Below are positions 55,908 to 64,000 of a stretch of DNA of 64,000 nt, in pieces. The stretch comes from Castanea sativa (lineage: Eukaryota > Streptophyta > Magnoliopsida > Fagales > Fagaceae). The stretch's first letter is position 1; each line of letters opens with the position of its first letter. The DNA is taken from the NCBI RefSeq assembly GCF_040712315.1, contig NC_134023.1, positions 14,145,442 through 14,209,441 on the forward strand. The letters run 5' to 3'. The translations under genes were made by a program, and so were the position numbers. The notes under the pieces are model-generated. The model worked only from the letters and a program-made list of their open reading frames with translations. It searched no databases and was not told the DNA's origin.

Positions 55908-56252
55908 TGTTGGATTTGGATAAGAAAGGAATTTTATTCCTTTTGGGTTGTTATTGTTTGAAGTTATCAAACTCTATTAGAAGTCTTGTATACCACTTGA
56001 TTTTGAATTTTATTTGGAATCGGAGTGATTCTCCTTTGTGCAAAGAAAAGAAGTCTACTCCGTCTTGGTTTTGGATATACTAGCTGACTCAAATCTCCTA
56101 TATAAGCATAGTGCTATTGCGGCAAATTCAAAGTGTGTGTGAGAAAAAGAGGCTCTCTCTTGTTTGGTTCTTTGATATTTGTGGGTTGCAATTTGAAATA
56201 GTGATAGATATTTACTGCTTGGTTTTAGTTCTATGGTTTTGTAATTTGCTCT
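55908..56252 (+). repeat. copia-type LTR fragment
   Basis: Starts TGTTGGATTTGG and has a TATA box (CTATATAAG, 56098-56106), followed by GC-rich leader-like sequence and gtgtgtgagaaaaagagg. It is cut off at 56252, where duplicated block B begins. Only one end is preserved. Confidence 0.5.
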
Positions 56253-57264
56253 CTCAAAAGCTTAATATTGAGTTTGACCTCGATTTGACTAATAAATCAT
56301 GTTAGGCCAAGCCGAGCTCAAGTTCTTGGACTATTTGACAAATTCAGGCCTAAATATAATTTATAGGCATAGATCAAGTTTAAACATCTAAAACTCAGCT
56401 TGAATGCTTTTAAAAAATCAACAGAAACTCTAAGATACAAATTGAAAAAGACGTATCAAAAGAATTTTAAAAAAAATATTATGGGAGGCGTGCTTTATAC
56501 GATATTATATATACACTGTTTCTTTTAACAGTTCTATTAGTATTAGGTTACTGTGATTCCTATTCCATATATGCGTATAGCATTAGTAGTAGGTTGTTTT
56601 TTATTATTTTTAAATCATTATGAGGTGGGACCCATAGTTTTATATTAGAGTTATAGTAGTTTCAGAGTTCTATTAGGGTCAAAATTGGAAATTAACATTA
56701 ATTTCCAAACAATATAATTAATAGGCATTGTTACAAAATTATATTTTTTACTAACATCTCGAGTCTCAGAAAGTCGATTTTGGGCTATAAATCGAGTCTC
56801 AAAGACTCAATTTTCATGGTCTGATTACTTCTGATATGACTTTTTTTTTTCCACGTGGCATCTACTTGGAAATCGAGTCTCTAAGACTCGATTTATAAAC
56901 CCTTTACAATACAAGACCTTTTACACCTTCTCATCTCATCAGAGAAGAAAGAGAGAGAGAAAGAGAAAAAAAACCCAGAAACAGAAAGACAAGGAAAAAG
57001 CTGAGGGGATCATGGGAGGGCGGGTTTCAAGTTGGCGTAGGCCGTGTGTGGTTGTGGAGCGTAGGTGGCCATTAGTGCTCGTGGCTAGCCGTGGGTCAAG
57101 TTCAAATTGCCGTCGAAGATCGAAATTAGAGTGGGTGGCTTCAGATTAGCGTGGGACCATGGGTGGGTGGGTGGCTTCAACTGGGCGTGGGCCGTGTGTG
57201 GTCGTGGGGCATGGGTGGCCGTTGGTGGTCGTGGGTGAGTTTTTATTTTATTTTATTTATCTTT

Positions 57265-57622
57265 CTTCTCTGGTGGCGGATCCAGTCTGTTTGGGTTTGT
57301 TGGTATGGATTTGGCGGTGGTGGCGTTGTTGGATTTTAGGTGGTGGTGGTGGCTGCTGTGCTGTGGGTGAGTTTTTTTTCTCTTCTCTGGTGGTGGACCC
57401 GGTCTGTTTGGGTTTGTTGGTATGGAATTGGCGGCGGTGGTGGTGGTGGTGTTGGATTTTAGGTGGTGATGGCAGCTGCTGTGTTGTGGGTGATTTTTTT
57501 TTCTTTCTTCTCTAGTGGTAGATTCGGTTTGTATGGGTTTATGGGTATGGATTTGGCGGTGGTGGTGTTGTTGGATTTTAGGTGGTGGTGGCGACTGCTG
57601 TGCTGTAGGTGATTTTTTTTCC
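57265..57622. repeat. Three tandem units of 117-125 bp
   Basis: Units start with cttctc(t/a)(g/a)gtgg at about 57265, 57382 and 57507. Each has a GGTTTG..GGTATGGA block, a GGCGG(T/C)GGTGG block and a TGCTGTG(C/T)TGT end followed by a T run. They lie inside FB3. The long frames over this stretch come from the repeats. Confidence 0.85.
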
Positions 57623-57861
57623 TTTAATGAGAAGGTGTAAAGGGCATTTTTCAAACATTATAAATCGAGTCGTGTAAAGGGCGTTTTTCAAACATTATAA
57701 ATCGAGTTTTAGAGATTCGATTTCCAGGTAGACGCCATGTGGAAAAAATGTCACATCAGACGTGATCAGACCATAAAAATTGAGTTTTTGAAAGTCAATT
57801 TATAAGCTCAAAATCGAGTCTTTTAGATTCGAGATGTTATTAAAAAATATAATTTTGTAAC

Positions 57862-58113
57862 TGATGATGCAAAGAAAATCAGTAGGCTAGATGCTTCGGA
57901 CTTGAAAGGACCACTTGCTCTCTCAATGGCCTAAAAAATAAAGAAAAGCGATCAAAGGTGACCGGGGTTGCTAGCCAAGAACCCTTCGATGGCAAAGTTA
58001 GTTTTTTCTCTATATTTTTGGAGTTCCAACTTTTTGGGAGAAGTAAAAAACGTACCTTTTTCTGGTCTGAATGGGTGTTTATATAGTGTCCTAGGAACAG
58101 TTATTGGAATTGT
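57862..58113 (-). repeat. Truncated gypsy 3' LTR
   Basis: 252 bp matching 62321-62572 of the other LTR without indels. It stops abruptly at gttattggaattgt, where pol sequence begins. The TATA box and part of the U3/R region near the break are kept. Confidence 0.9.
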
Positions 58114-58735
58114 CAACACTTCATTTATAAGGACGTATTTGGCTACCCTGACCCTCAACTTCCTAGTTTCATCTTTGTCTTCTGGAAGCCTTCCATCTTT
58201 AAGATAAATTACTATTGGACTCATCCAATTTTCTCCCCCTCCTATCTGCTGTATGTCCGGAAAGTCTATGCTTGGCATATATTGGACGTTGTCGCACTCG
58301 TCCGTAACTCCTCCTGCCGAAGCTACTTTTTCCAAGGCATCTGCTTCCATATTTTCCTCCCTGGGGAGTTGAACAAAACTTACTGCTGAAAACTTTCGTG
58401 CGAGTCGTTTCACTTTGCTGAGGTATTTCTTCATCCGATCTTCCTTAGTATGACACATTCCATTTACTTGGTTGATGACTAGCTAAGAATCTCCTCTGAT
58501 TGTTATCGACTCCGCCCCTAAGGACTTAGCCAATTCCAATCCTTTGAGTAGAACTTCATACTCAGCCTCGTTGTTGGTGGTTTGATACTGTAGACGGGCC
58601 GCGTACTCCAACTTGTCACCCTCTGGGGACTTTTGTATGACTCCAATCCCTCCTGCATATAGTGTGGACGATCCGTCTACATTAATGACCCATCTTTCAA
58701 CTCCTTTGTCTTTGTCCAGCTCATCCTAGCTGGGG
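58114..58735 (-). pseudogene. gypsy second RNase H, end fused to LTR
   Basis: Frames show a YAGGIGVIQKSP-like block, NNEAEYEVLLKGLELA, RGDS then a TAG where the family has Gln, then LVINQVNG and REENMEADALEK: the archaeal-type RNase H of Tat elements. It continues into the linker (RKLRVRVAKYVLINEV) that normally leads to integrase, then jumps into LTR sequence at 58114/58113. The frame stays open through the LTR to 57952 by chance. A frameshift is present near 58460-58700. Confidence 0.82.
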
Positions 58736-59867
58736 TGAACTCTGCGATGAAATCTGCTAATGCCTGCGCCTTTATCGCACTCCTTGGAAGGTATCTGATA
58801 TCAAACTGGCTAAGTTCAACAGCTCATTGTATTAGTCGTCCAGCAGCTTTCAACTTGTTCATTGCCTTCTTTATAGGGTAATCTGTTAGGACGTTGATAA
58901 TATGAGCTTAGAAATAATGCCTCAACTTCCTAGAAGTCGTAATCAAGGCAAAGGCTAGCTTCTCCATCATCGGGTATTGTCTTTCTGCTCCTCTTATTGC
59001 ACGGCTTGTTTAATAAACCGATTTTTGGATTCTCCCCTCTTCTCTGACCAACGTCGAGCTTACTGCATGTGGGGACACCACCAAGTACAAATACAGCTCT
59101 TCTCCAGGTACAGACGGACTCAGCAGCGGCGTTGTCATGAGATATGTCTTCAAATCTTGGAAGGCCCTTTGACACTCGTCTGTCCACTCAAATGCCTTCT
59201 TGAGGACTTTAAAGAATGGCAAACACTTGTAAGTAGTTTTCGACACAAACCTGTTAGGGGCGGCGACTCGTTCGGTAAGAGACTGGACTTCTTTGATATT
59301 TTTCGGTGATTTCATATTCAGTATCGCCTAGATTTTGTCCGGATTTGCTTCAATTCCTTTGTGCGAAACCATGAACCCCAAAAACTTCCCTGACGAAACT
59401 TCGAAAGCACACTTGCTTGGATTTAATTTCATGTTGTACTATCGCAGTGTATCAAAAGTCTCTTGAAGGTAGTCCAGATGATTGTCCTCATCTTGGCTTT
59501 TCACCAGAATGTCATCTACATAAACCTCCACATTTCGCCCGATTTGAGGACGGAACATGTGGTTAACCAGTCTTTGGTAGGTCGCCCCTCCGTTTTTCAA
59601 ACCAAAGGGCATCACTTTGTAGCAATACAACCCTTGGCTTGTAATGAATGAGGTCTTTTCTTGATCCGTTTTATCCATCTTTATCTGGTTGTAACTTGAG
59701 AAGGCGTCCATGAAGCTCAGCACCCTCTGACTTGCCGTCGAGTCCACCAGCTGGTCAACGCGTGGCAATGGGTAACTATCCTTGGGGCAAGCTTTGTTTA
59801 AGTCGGTGAAGTCCACGCACATTCGCCACTTGCCGTTAGCTTTCTTCACCATGACCACGTTCGCCAA
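58736..59867 (-). pseudogene. gypsy RT and first RNase H, broken
   Basis: From 59867: VVMVKKANGKWRMCVDF, DLNKACPKDSYPLP, FMDAFSSYNQI, VMPFGLKNGGATYQRLV, the catalytic YVDD near 59522-59511, then a TAG (59441-59439) and KLNPSKCAFEVSSGKF. The RNase H part (59315-59010 and onward) has FEWTDECQRAFQDLK and RYLPRSAIKAQALADF. Stops at TAG and TAA sit where the family has Gln (for example before YNMKL and after DKI). It is the polymerase of the element, inactive here. Confidence 0.88.
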
Positions 59868-60881
59868 CTAGTTTGGATAATAAACTTCTCGGATGAAATC
59901 CACAGCAACCAACTTCTGTACTTCTTCCTTGATGGCATTGTCTCGCTCAGGAGCAAAAACCATTTTCTTCTGACGCACTAGTTTTGAATAGGGACACACG
60001 TTTAGGCTGTGAGTAATAACACTTGGACCAATGCCAGGCATGTCTTCATGACTCCATGCAAAGACATCGAGGCTTTTCTTCAAAAACTGGACCAAAGCAT
60101 GCTTTGCCTCTTTTTCCATGCTCGCCCCAATTCTAGTGAACTTCTTAGGCTGGTTCTTGTCCAAAGGGACGTCCTCTAACACTTCAGTGGGTTCTACTGT
60201 GATCCTTCTCCCGTCTATACTCATTGCCTGTATATGCTCATCCATCGCCAGTATGGCTAAGTAGCACTCTTTGGTGGCCAATTGATCTCCTTGTACTTGG
60301 CCCACTCCGTGCTCGGTTGGAAATTTGATGGACAAGTGGTAGGTAAAGGTTACCACCTTCCAACTATTCAGAGTTGGTCTTCCAATAATTGCATTATATG
60401 ACGATGCACAGTCAACAATAAGAAAATTTGCCTCCTTGATTATCTGCTGCGGATATGTTCCAACGACCACTGGTAATGTGATGGTGCCCACTGGTTGCAC
60501 CTTCATTCCTTTGAATCTTACCAATGGCGAATTCACTGGTCGAAGTTGATCTCGTCCTAGCCTCATTTGCTGGAAGGCGGGGTAATACAGAATGTTCGCA
60601 GAACTACCATTGTCTATCAACACCCTCCTAGTCATGTAGTTAGCAATAGGTAGGGTGATGACTATCGCGTCATCGTGTGGGTGGTGAAGTCGTCCTGCTT
60701 CCTCGTCTGTGAATGTAACGGCCTGCTTGTCCACTTCCCTCGTTTTAGGAGGTCGTCTAGACAGCTGGATGTTTTGCACCACCTTCAGGTATGTCTTCCT
60801 CAACTTGGATGATTGCGCTGTCGAGTTTCCTCCTATAATTACTCTTATCTCTCCTAGTGGGGGTCGGGATGACTCTTCCAC
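59868..60881 (-). pseudogene. gypsy protease region
   Basis: A 337-codon frame. The aspartic-protease active-site block LIDNGSSANILY lies near residues 88-99, and IIGRPTLN matches the second conserved part of retropepsin-like folds. The end (KEEVQKLVAVDFIREVYYPN) is the usual start of gypsy RT, followed by a TAG (59870-59868) where the family has Trp. In the element the protease matures Gag-Pol. The frame is continuous with the RT frame below. Confidence 0.85.
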
Positions 60882-61072
60882 CTTAGCTTTCAGTTTCTCA
60901 TCTCTCTAGTCTCGCCCAAGGAAGTTCCTTAGCTTTCCTTGTCTAATGAGATTCTCTATCTACTACTTCAAATCAAAGCACTCGTCCGTGTCATGCCCGT
61001 AGTCTCTATGAAAGCGGGAGTACTTGCTCCTATTGCGCTTGTTTGGATCTCCTTTCATCTTATCCGGCCACT

Positions 61073-62221
61073 TCAAGGATGATCATCCTTGATCTGCATA
61101 AGAACCTGCTCTAGTGGCATAGTTAGGGGCATGTATTGCTGATTCCTCGCTGAGAAACTTGCCTTCTTACCATCTTTGTCTTTTCTCTCGTCTACCCGAG
61201 CCTTCTTTGGATGAGGTCCCAGATCTGAGTAATGCTGGTGGCTTGCTTTTGAGCGCACTGCTTTCTTTCTCTTCTTGGCTATGATAACGTCCTCAGCATT
61301 CATGAAATTTTAGGCCAAATGGATGAGTTCGGCCATAGTCTGTGGTTCCTGCTTGTAGAGCTTATGGATGAACAAGTCAGAATTGACCCCATTATGGAAG
61401 GCGGCCAATAATAACTTGTCATCCATTTCGTCTATTGTCAAGGCTTCCCTACTAAATCGGGTGATGAAGGACAGCAAACTCTTATTTTTCCCTTGCTCTA
61501 TAGTCAGCAAACTAGAAGAGAAACGCTTATGGCGTTGCCTTCCAATGAAGTTATTGACAAACAACTTACTCAACTCTTCAAACGATCCCACTGAGTTTGG
61601 GGGTATTTTACTAAACCATACCCGCACTGGTCCCTTAAGTATGGTAAGGAAAGCTCTGTACATAATCTCGTTCGGGACCCCTTGAAGGTGCATAGTCATT
61701 TTGAAAGTAGCAATGTGGTCACACGGGTCACGATTTCCATCATACGAATCCAAGGAAGGCATTTTGAATTTCGGAGGTAGGGGATGACTGTTGATGGAAG
61801 TTGTGAAAGAGGAGTCCATTCGGTGAACCAAATCATCCACTGGATTTGCCCATCCCATGTTCTCCCTCATCTCATCCATGGCTTTTCTCATCTAGTTCAA
61901 CTCTCTTTCCAAGTGTGGCACTCTTCTTGAAGCGGTACCCTTTGTCTGATTTTCAGACTCGACATTTTCTCCTCCACCTTCCCGACTCTGGGTTCGTCCT
62001 TCCGTGTTCCCATCTTGGCGCTGCCTCCTAAGGTTGATCTCCCTATTCAACTCTTGATTCTGACGGGTCAGTTCTGCCATAGTGGCAGTCATGGATTGTA
62101 TATGTTGAATAGAAGGCGGTTGCATGACAGACACTGACCTGCGATTGCGAAGGGGATTACTAGAAGCATCCCTACTCTCCTGGTGGCCTGGGCTGGTAGC
62201 CCTTGATCTTGTTCGAACCAT
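61073..62221 (-). pseudogene. gypsy gag
   Basis: Starts MVRTRSRATSP at 62221. A coiled, Gln/Arg-rich N-terminal part (62221-61892) is followed after one TAG by the retrotransposon gag domain (61891-61310: RVWFSKIPPNSV, FEELSKLFVNNF, LLSFITRFSREAL). After a TAA at 61312-61310 the same frame resumes (61303-61073) with a basic tail, and a one-base shift near 61075 separates the knuckle-like sequence [13 protein letters not shown], whose first Cys is Ser. This would be the capsid and RNA-packaging protein. The Gln-to-stop changes suggest deamination decay. Confidence 0.87.
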
Positions 62222-62301
62222 TTATCTTTTTGTCTGGGAAAAGCTAATCATTGACAACAAAAACAGATAAGTCAAACGAAAAGAACAGCGAATAGAGTAG
62301 T

Positions 62302-62319
62302 TCTCACAAACGGTGCCAA
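62302..62319 (-). promoter_or_regulatory. gypsy primer-binding site
   Basis: The minus strand reads TTGGCACCGTTTGTGAG one base after the 5' LTR end (62321). The TGG(C)xCCGT pattern is that of Tat/Athila-type elements; the exact tRNA is not assigned. Confidence 0.7.
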
Positions 62320-62320
62320 C

Positions 62321-62915
62321 TGATGATGCAAAGAAAATCAGTAGGCTGGATGTTTCGGACTTGAAAGGACCACTTGCTCTCTCAATGGCCTGAAAAAGAA
62401 AGAAAAGCTATCAAAGGTGACTAGGGTTGCCAACCAAGAACCCTCCGATGGCAAAGTTAGTTTTCTCTCTATATTTTTGGAGTTCCAACTTTTTGGGAGA
62501 AGTAAAAAACGTACATTTTTCTGATCTGAATGGGTGTTTATATAGTGTCCTAGGAATAGTTATTGGAATTGTAACCTCCCTTGGATTTGAGGAGGTAGGA
62601 GGGTTCAAGGATAACTCCCACAACCGTTTAGGAGTTATATTTTCTCATACAACGGTCACCGGAAGTTATGCGTATGTTGCGGAGTGGTGAAATATACTTA
62701 GTAATTCCTAAGTGTAAATGTCTCGTCCAGGAGTCCTCTTGTGGACGAATCCCTTCAGGGCGGGGATGGGCGCTTTCCTTGGATGAGTGATGCGGGTTTG
62801 TTTTCGTCCATGGACGACCATGGGCGTTAGCCTCGTCTTGGTGCTTTCTTCTGGACGGCTGCTGGTGTGGATGACCATGGACGATCTGGAGTAACTTTTT
62901 CTTCATTCATCATCA
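62321..62915 (-). repeat. gypsy 5' LTR
   Basis: 595 bp. Both ends read TGATGATG in their own orientation (inverted TGATGATG ... CATCATCA). It has a minus-strand TATA box at 62537-62545 (CTATATAAA) and is complete compared with the truncated partner. Confidence 0.92.
62537..62545 (-). promoter_or_regulatory. gypsy LTR TATA box
   Basis: CTATATAAA followed by CACCCATTCAG on the minus strand, about 370 bases from the LTR start. The same site is kept in the truncated LTR (58078-58086). Confidence 0.65.
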
Positions 62916-63140
62916 ATAACAGTGCCTATTAATTATATTTTTCGAAAATTAATGTTAATTTTCAATTTTGGCCTTGAGTTCTAAACCATGTAGCACTAGG
63001 CTGTTCCTAATAAATAGAAAAGTTTTGTGTCTTATGTGTAGGAGGGCCAAATAAGACATTTCAGTTCAATATGTTATCATTATTGGTAAACCTTTTGAAA
63101 GTTTAGGGGCACCTCTCCCCCAACACCCCCTTCCCCCCCT

Positions 63141-63176
63141 CCCTCGCCCTCGCCCTCGCCCTCGCCCTCGCCCTCC
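63141..63176. repeat. (CCCTCG)n microsatellite
   Basis: About six hexamer units in a C-rich run, at the junction between block B and the HIPP exon piece. Confidence 0.95.
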
Positions 63177-63180
63177 CCTG

Positions 63181-63264
63181 TTTGTAATACAATACAACGT
63201 GGGTTTTGTTACCTGAAAGGCCAACTGCAATCCTCATGGCTTTTTTGAGAGCATGGTCGCCTTT
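63181..63264 (-). pseudogene. HIPP gene fragment (exon 2 end and intron 2 start)
   Basis: Matches 26033-26107 with two or three differences. It covers the 3' part of exon 2 (minus: KGDHA.KKA.RIAVGLSG) and the first bases of intron 2 with its GTAACAAAACCC donor. One substitution lies in the KKATRIAV stretch. Because intron sequence is kept, this is a DNA-level duplicate and not a processed copy. Exons 1 and 3 are absent nearby. Confidence 0.88.
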
Positions 63265-63397
63265 AACCATTTTTCTATGTTTTTGCTAAGAGATGAAGTA
63301 TCCCTTAGACTGCTCGTATTTAATGTCAAGTATTTTAATTATTACTTTGTATGATGGACTTTAACACCTTCCAATGAAGAAGTAATTTGGCCTTTTC
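63265..63397. other. Unassigned filler in block B
   Basis: About 130 bases with no counterpart seen in block A or the HIPP gene. It ends exactly where block B sequence (ccatagaagtcatg) resumes. Confidence 0.4.
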
Positions 63398-63505
63398 CAT
63401 AGAAGTCATGAAAGTAAACAATTTTACATAGAATTATCTGAATCAGTCCAATTTTGTGTTTGAGTGGAGCTAAGGTTACTTGAAATGATGTCAACGTGTA
63501 CACAC

Positions 63506-64000
63506 TAGTGTAGGTGATACCGTACCATACCGGCCGGTATATATCGTACTGGCCAGAAAATCGGTACAGTACACCTCCTGTTTCGTACCGGAAAAAATAT
63601 CGGTCGTACCGGCCGTACCGGCTAAATCCGGCTGTTTCGGTCGGTAAATGGATACCGGGCCGAAACACGAAATACAAATCTGAGTAAGCCAAGAAAACCC
63701 AGCAGAAAGAAGGAGAAAAATGAAAAAAAAAATGCAAAAGGTAACCAGTGAACATATATAAATTCCAAATTTACAACATATATAAACTAAAAAAAAAACA
63801 AACACTCCTCGGCAGCGACACTGGTACCGTCCCAATTGCGTCGCTTGCCATGGCCAGTTAACCACGCTGCCAGTGTTCTTGCTAGGAGTCTGTAACGCCA
63901 CTCCTCGGCGGCAACACTGGTACGCCTCTTTCTCTCTTGCCACTCGTCCATGGCCAATACACCTCTTTCTCTCTTGCTCTACACTGGTTAAGACTTAAGA
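63506..64000. mobile_element. CCGG-rich hAT-like element, partial
   Basis: Begins TAGTGTAGGTGATACCGTACC where copy B breaks off from copy A, resembling the CAGGGTGGTCGATACCG end of the element at 34054-34656. It is followed by ACCGGCCGGTAT, CGTACCGGCCGTACCGG and similar palindromes. The right end lies outside the window. The last 200 bases contain a loose duplication with cactcctcggc(a/g)gc(g/a)acactggtac at about 63803 and 63900. Confidence 0.65.

Larger units (their letters stand above)
57862..62915 (-). mobile_element. Tat-type gypsy element without integrase
   Basis: 5' LTR 62915-62321, primer-binding site, gag, protease, RT, RNase H, second RNase H, then a jump into a truncated 3' LTR (58113-57862). 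Target duplications are gtaac (57857-57861) and ataac (62916-62920), one mismatch. Integrase, the post-pol region and about 343 bases of the 3' LTR are missing. The two LTRs differ at about 14 of 252 shared positions by eye. The element could not integrate new copies by itself. Confidence 0.92.
56677..62973. mobile_element. Foldback element FB3, split by gypsy
   Basis: The left end GGTCAAAATTGG with ataattaataggca, and the right end (62921-62973) its reverse complement, are separated by the gypsy element inserted in the right inverted repeat. Without that insert it is about 1.24 kb. CTCGAGTCTC and AAATCGAGTC hairpin words near both ends link it to FB1 and FB2. The interior has GTGG-rich tandem sequence and a CCGTGTGTGG-containing duplication (57025 and 57171). 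Confidence 0.8.
56253..63505. repeat. Duplicated block, copy B, split by insertions
   Basis: Copy B of the block at 24531-25273 is present as 56253-56676, 62974-63120 and 63398-63505. The first gap is the foldback element FB3 (with a gypsy element inside). The second, 63121-63397, holds a hexamer repeat, a HIPP exon piece and about 130 unassigned bases. Base identity to copy A is high by eye throughout the shared parts. Confidence 0.88.

Noticed and set aside
57151..57654. Gly/Trp-rich and His/Pro-rich frames
   Set aside because: Both strands of a GGTGG tandem repeat inside a foldback element. No start context or domain.

Overview
The window is plant nuclear DNA. It is AT-rich, has spliced genes with plant-type families (a heavy-metal-associated isoprenylated protein and a DUF2921 protein), and carries Ty3/gypsy (Tat/Ogre type), Ty1/copia, L1-like LINE, SINE, hAT, Mutator-like and PIF/Harbinger-like elements. 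A woody eudicot is likely. Fagaceae (oak, chestnut or beech) is possible from the look of the LTRs, but I cannot prove it from the sequence alone.

Only two host genes are supported, both on the minus strand. One is a three-exon HMA/HIPP gene at 25676-26259. The other is a 660-codon single-exon DUF2921 gene at 44833-46815 that lacks the usual polytopic C-terminal half. A broken copy of part of the HIPP gene lies at 63181-63264, inside a second copy of its flanking sequence.

Layout. 1-5714: a long Ogre/Tat-like LTR fragment (minus) with minisatellite-like sequence, abutting a 5'-truncated LINE (plus). 7446-20259: the 3' half of a Tat gypsy element (plus), with RT, RNase H, integrase, an antisense accessory transcription unit and a 3' LTR. 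Its RNase H is split by a complete gag-only copia element (8543-13385, minus), and its LTR is split by a hAT element that itself carries a SINE. 20260-41142: AT-rich intergenic DNA with many small DNA elements, several with readable target-site duplications, plus the HIPP gene. 36336-37317 and 41734-42541: solo LTRs. 44833-46815: the DUF2921 gene. 47128-52855: a nearly full-length LINE (minus) with a matched target-site duplication. 53640-55760: copia integrase remnants split by an element carrying a roughly 31-bp minisatellite. 56253-63505: a duplicated block split by a foldback element, which is split by a second Tat gypsy element (minus) that has lost its integrase. 63506-64000: the start of another CCGG-rich hAT-like element running off the window.

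The elements do not work together as a pathway. The window is best read as a record of nested insertions with relative ages. Many premature stops in the retroelements are TAG or TAA where their families have Gln or Trp, which fits decay by cytosine deamination in methylated plant DNA. No CRISPR, rRNA or tRNA gene was seen.
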